This document shows, in pieces, positions 5,732 to 7,037 of a stretch of 7,037 bases of DNA. Source of the DNA: Bacillota bacterium (GTDB lineage Bacteria; Bacillota; Clostridia; Lachnospirales; Lachnospiraceae). The notes under the pieces are model-generated. The model saw nothing but the letters and a program-made list of their open reading frames with translations. It searched no databases and was not told the DNA's origin. Location of the stretch: contig JAEZZQ010000004.1 in NCBI GenBank assembly GCA_023442465.1, forward strand, positions 1-7,037. The letters run 5' to 3'. Position numbers and translations under genes: made by a program. Numbering within the stretch: position 1 is the first letter of the stretch; the number at the start of each line of letters is the position of its first letter.

Positions 5732-7037
5732 TTACTTCTCCGGCACCCGCAGTACATCACCGGGGTGAATGATAGAGAACTGGCTTTTATTGTTCAGCCT
5801 CTCTAGTTCATCCATAGTGCAGTTTAGCTTGCGGGCGATGCTCCAGAAGCTGTCGCCCTTTTGTATGGTGTAGGCGGTATATCGGAGGTTCTTGGGTACA
5901 TCCGATGTCACACCATACTGGTCAAAGGTATAGGCCGAGCCATCAATCTCCTTTTTCCCGGTGACGGCCTTGCCGTTTTCGTAGTACATCCATTTGCCGG
6001 AATCGTTCATTGTCCAGCCCTGCATGGTATCGCTGGAAATCGCCAGCTCCACGAAGCGGCGCAGCACTGCCGAAACCTCGGCGCGGGTAGCTGTACCCTG
6101 CGGGTCGAACAAATTGCTATTCTTGCCGCTGATCACACCTGCCATCTGCATCTGCTTTACTGCCTCCTTGGCGTAGGCATTGATTTTGATGCTGTCGGCA
6201 AAGGTATTTTCCACATGAACCTTCGGTAATGTAAATCCGATGACCTTGACATAGTTCTGCATAATGACCGCCATCTGCTCACGGGTGATGGACTGGTCCG
6301 GGGCAAACCTTCCATTGCCAACCCCGTTTACAATGTTGTTTTTGCTTGCCCACTCAATGTAGCCCATATAGTAGGCGTCGCCTTTCACATCGGTGAAGCT
6401 GCTTTTTGTGTAGCCGCTCACATCGGCGTTTGCAAGCCGTCCGAGGGCCGTGACGAACATTCCTCTTGTCATGGCGGTGTTCGGACTGAAGGTGGTGGCG
6501 GAAGTGCCGCTGAACAATCCGCGGCTTGCCACAAACTCGATATCTTCCTTTGCCCAATGGCCTGCAATGTCCGTAAATGCCGTATTGGTCTGTTTATAGC
6601 CGATGCCGTAGGTGGAAAAATGATCGGTGCTGAAGCGCAGTACCTGTTCCACACTGTCATAGACTGAGTTTACGAGCCAGTGTACCTTGCCCTTGGCGTC
6701 CACATAGACCGCCTGCACATTTCCAGCCTTTTCATTTGCACCGAGGGTGTACGGGATGGTGACCGATACGTTGCCTGCGCCAAAGCTCTGCACCTGTTTG
6801 CCGCTGCCGTAGTTCACCTTGAAGTCGAATACCGGGCGGCTGCCAATGGCTTTTTTCGCATCTCCAGTCAGCTTGCCGCTATCCATGCGGATGGCGGTGA
6901 TATTCACATCAGACTTTGCTTGCTTGTTTATTTCCTGCACAGCCGCCAAATCTATACCGATTCTGATGTCGGGATTGTCTACCACAATGATGATGTTCAC
7001 GATTTTTTTCGCAATGATGGTGTTCTGCACGGCCTTT
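5732..7037 (-). CDS. SLH-domain surface protein with cell-wall-binding repeat and LysM (5' end outside window)
   Basis: The C-terminal 434 or so codons of an exported protein; the frame is open to the window edge, so the GTG at 7030-7028 is probably internal and the signal peptide is not seen. Counting from that GTG: residues about 10-145 form a beta-rich domain ending VLRFSTDHFSTYGIGY. Three SLH domains follow (about 150-205, 213-270, 280-335), with the typical FTDI-GHWA, FAPD-TREQM and FDP-TRAE motifs. Next come one W-Y-rich cell-wall-binding-type repeat (GWTMNDSGKWMYYENG) and a C-terminal LysM domain (YTIQKGDSFWSIARKLN to HPGDVLRVPEK). SLH domains anchor to secondary cell-wall polymer and LysM to peptidoglycan, so the protein is likely held non-covalently on the envelope by two routes. 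It is transcribed toward the operon and ends at the shared terminator. The role of its missing N-terminus is unknown. Confidence 0.92.
   Translation of the reverse strand, partial: KAVQNTIIAKKIVNIIIVVDNPDIRIGIDLAAVQEINKQAKSDVNITAIRMDSGKLTGDAKKAIGSRPVFDFKVNYGSGKQVQSFGAGNVSVTIPYTLGANEKAGNVQAVYVDAKGKVHWLVNSVYDSVEQVLRFSTDHFSTYGIGYKQTNTAFTDIAGHWAKEDIEFVASRGLFSGTSATTFSPNTAMTRGMFVTALGRLANADVSGYTKSSFTDVKGDAYYMGYIEWASKNNIVNGVGNGRFAPDQSITREQMAVIMQNYVKVIGFTLPKVHVENTFADSIKINAYAKEAVKQMQMAGVISGKNSNLFDPQGTATRAEVSAVLRRFVELAISSDTMQGWTMNDSGKWMYYENGKAVTGKKEIDGSAYTFDQYGVTSDVPKNLRYTAYTIQKGDSFWSIARKLNCTMDELERLNNKSQFSIIHPGDVLRVPEK

Noticed and set aside
1..7037. CRISPR array, tRNA, rRNA or insertion-sequence transposase
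   Set aside because: No regularly spaced repeats, tRNA-like cloverleaf, rRNA sequence or transposase motif was seen on either strand.

Overview
The window looks like chromosomal or mobile-element DNA from a Gram-positive anaerobe of the Clostridia, plausibly a gut Lachnospiraceae/Oscillospiraceae-type organism. This is inferred from the strong AGGAGG ribosome binding sites, a LytTR regulator paired with a GHKL-type kinase, a cell-wall sorting signal and an S-layer-homology (SLH) protein. No species can be named from the sequence alone.

Left part (1-164): an AT-rich leader with a strong imperfect hairpin (90-130) and a perfect Shine-Dalgarno sequence (151-156). Main part (165-5075, + strand): a compact three-gene unit whose genes overlap by 4 and 8 bases. 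The order is a LytTR-family response regulator, a large secreted Pro/Ser/Asp-rich protein with Ig-like modules and an LPVSG wall-anchor signal, and a membrane histidine kinase with a 7TMR-DISM-type ectodomain and a GHKL catalytic domain. The overlaps imply one transcript and coupled translation. The wall-anchored protein therefore probably belongs to the signalling pathway, either as an outer-surface sensor or ligand presenter for the kinase, or as its output. The regulator has no ATG, GTG or TTG at the position its fold and Shine-Dalgarno sequence demand; the codon there is ATA.

Middle (5076-5731): about 650 bases without an intact long gene. It holds a terminator-like hairpin, a decayed holin-like toxin reading frame (+), the broken N-terminus of a helix-turn-helix protein (-), a possible 35-residue membrane peptide with a good Shine-Dalgarno sequence (+), and a long bidirectional terminator. 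The two relics suggest past mobile-element turnover at this junction.

Right part (5732-7037, - strand): the C-terminal portion of a surface protein whose start lies outside the window. In order it has a beta-rich domain, three SLH domains, one cell-wall-binding-type repeat and a LysM domain. Its beta-rich domain resembles the membrane-proximal domain of the LPVSG protein.
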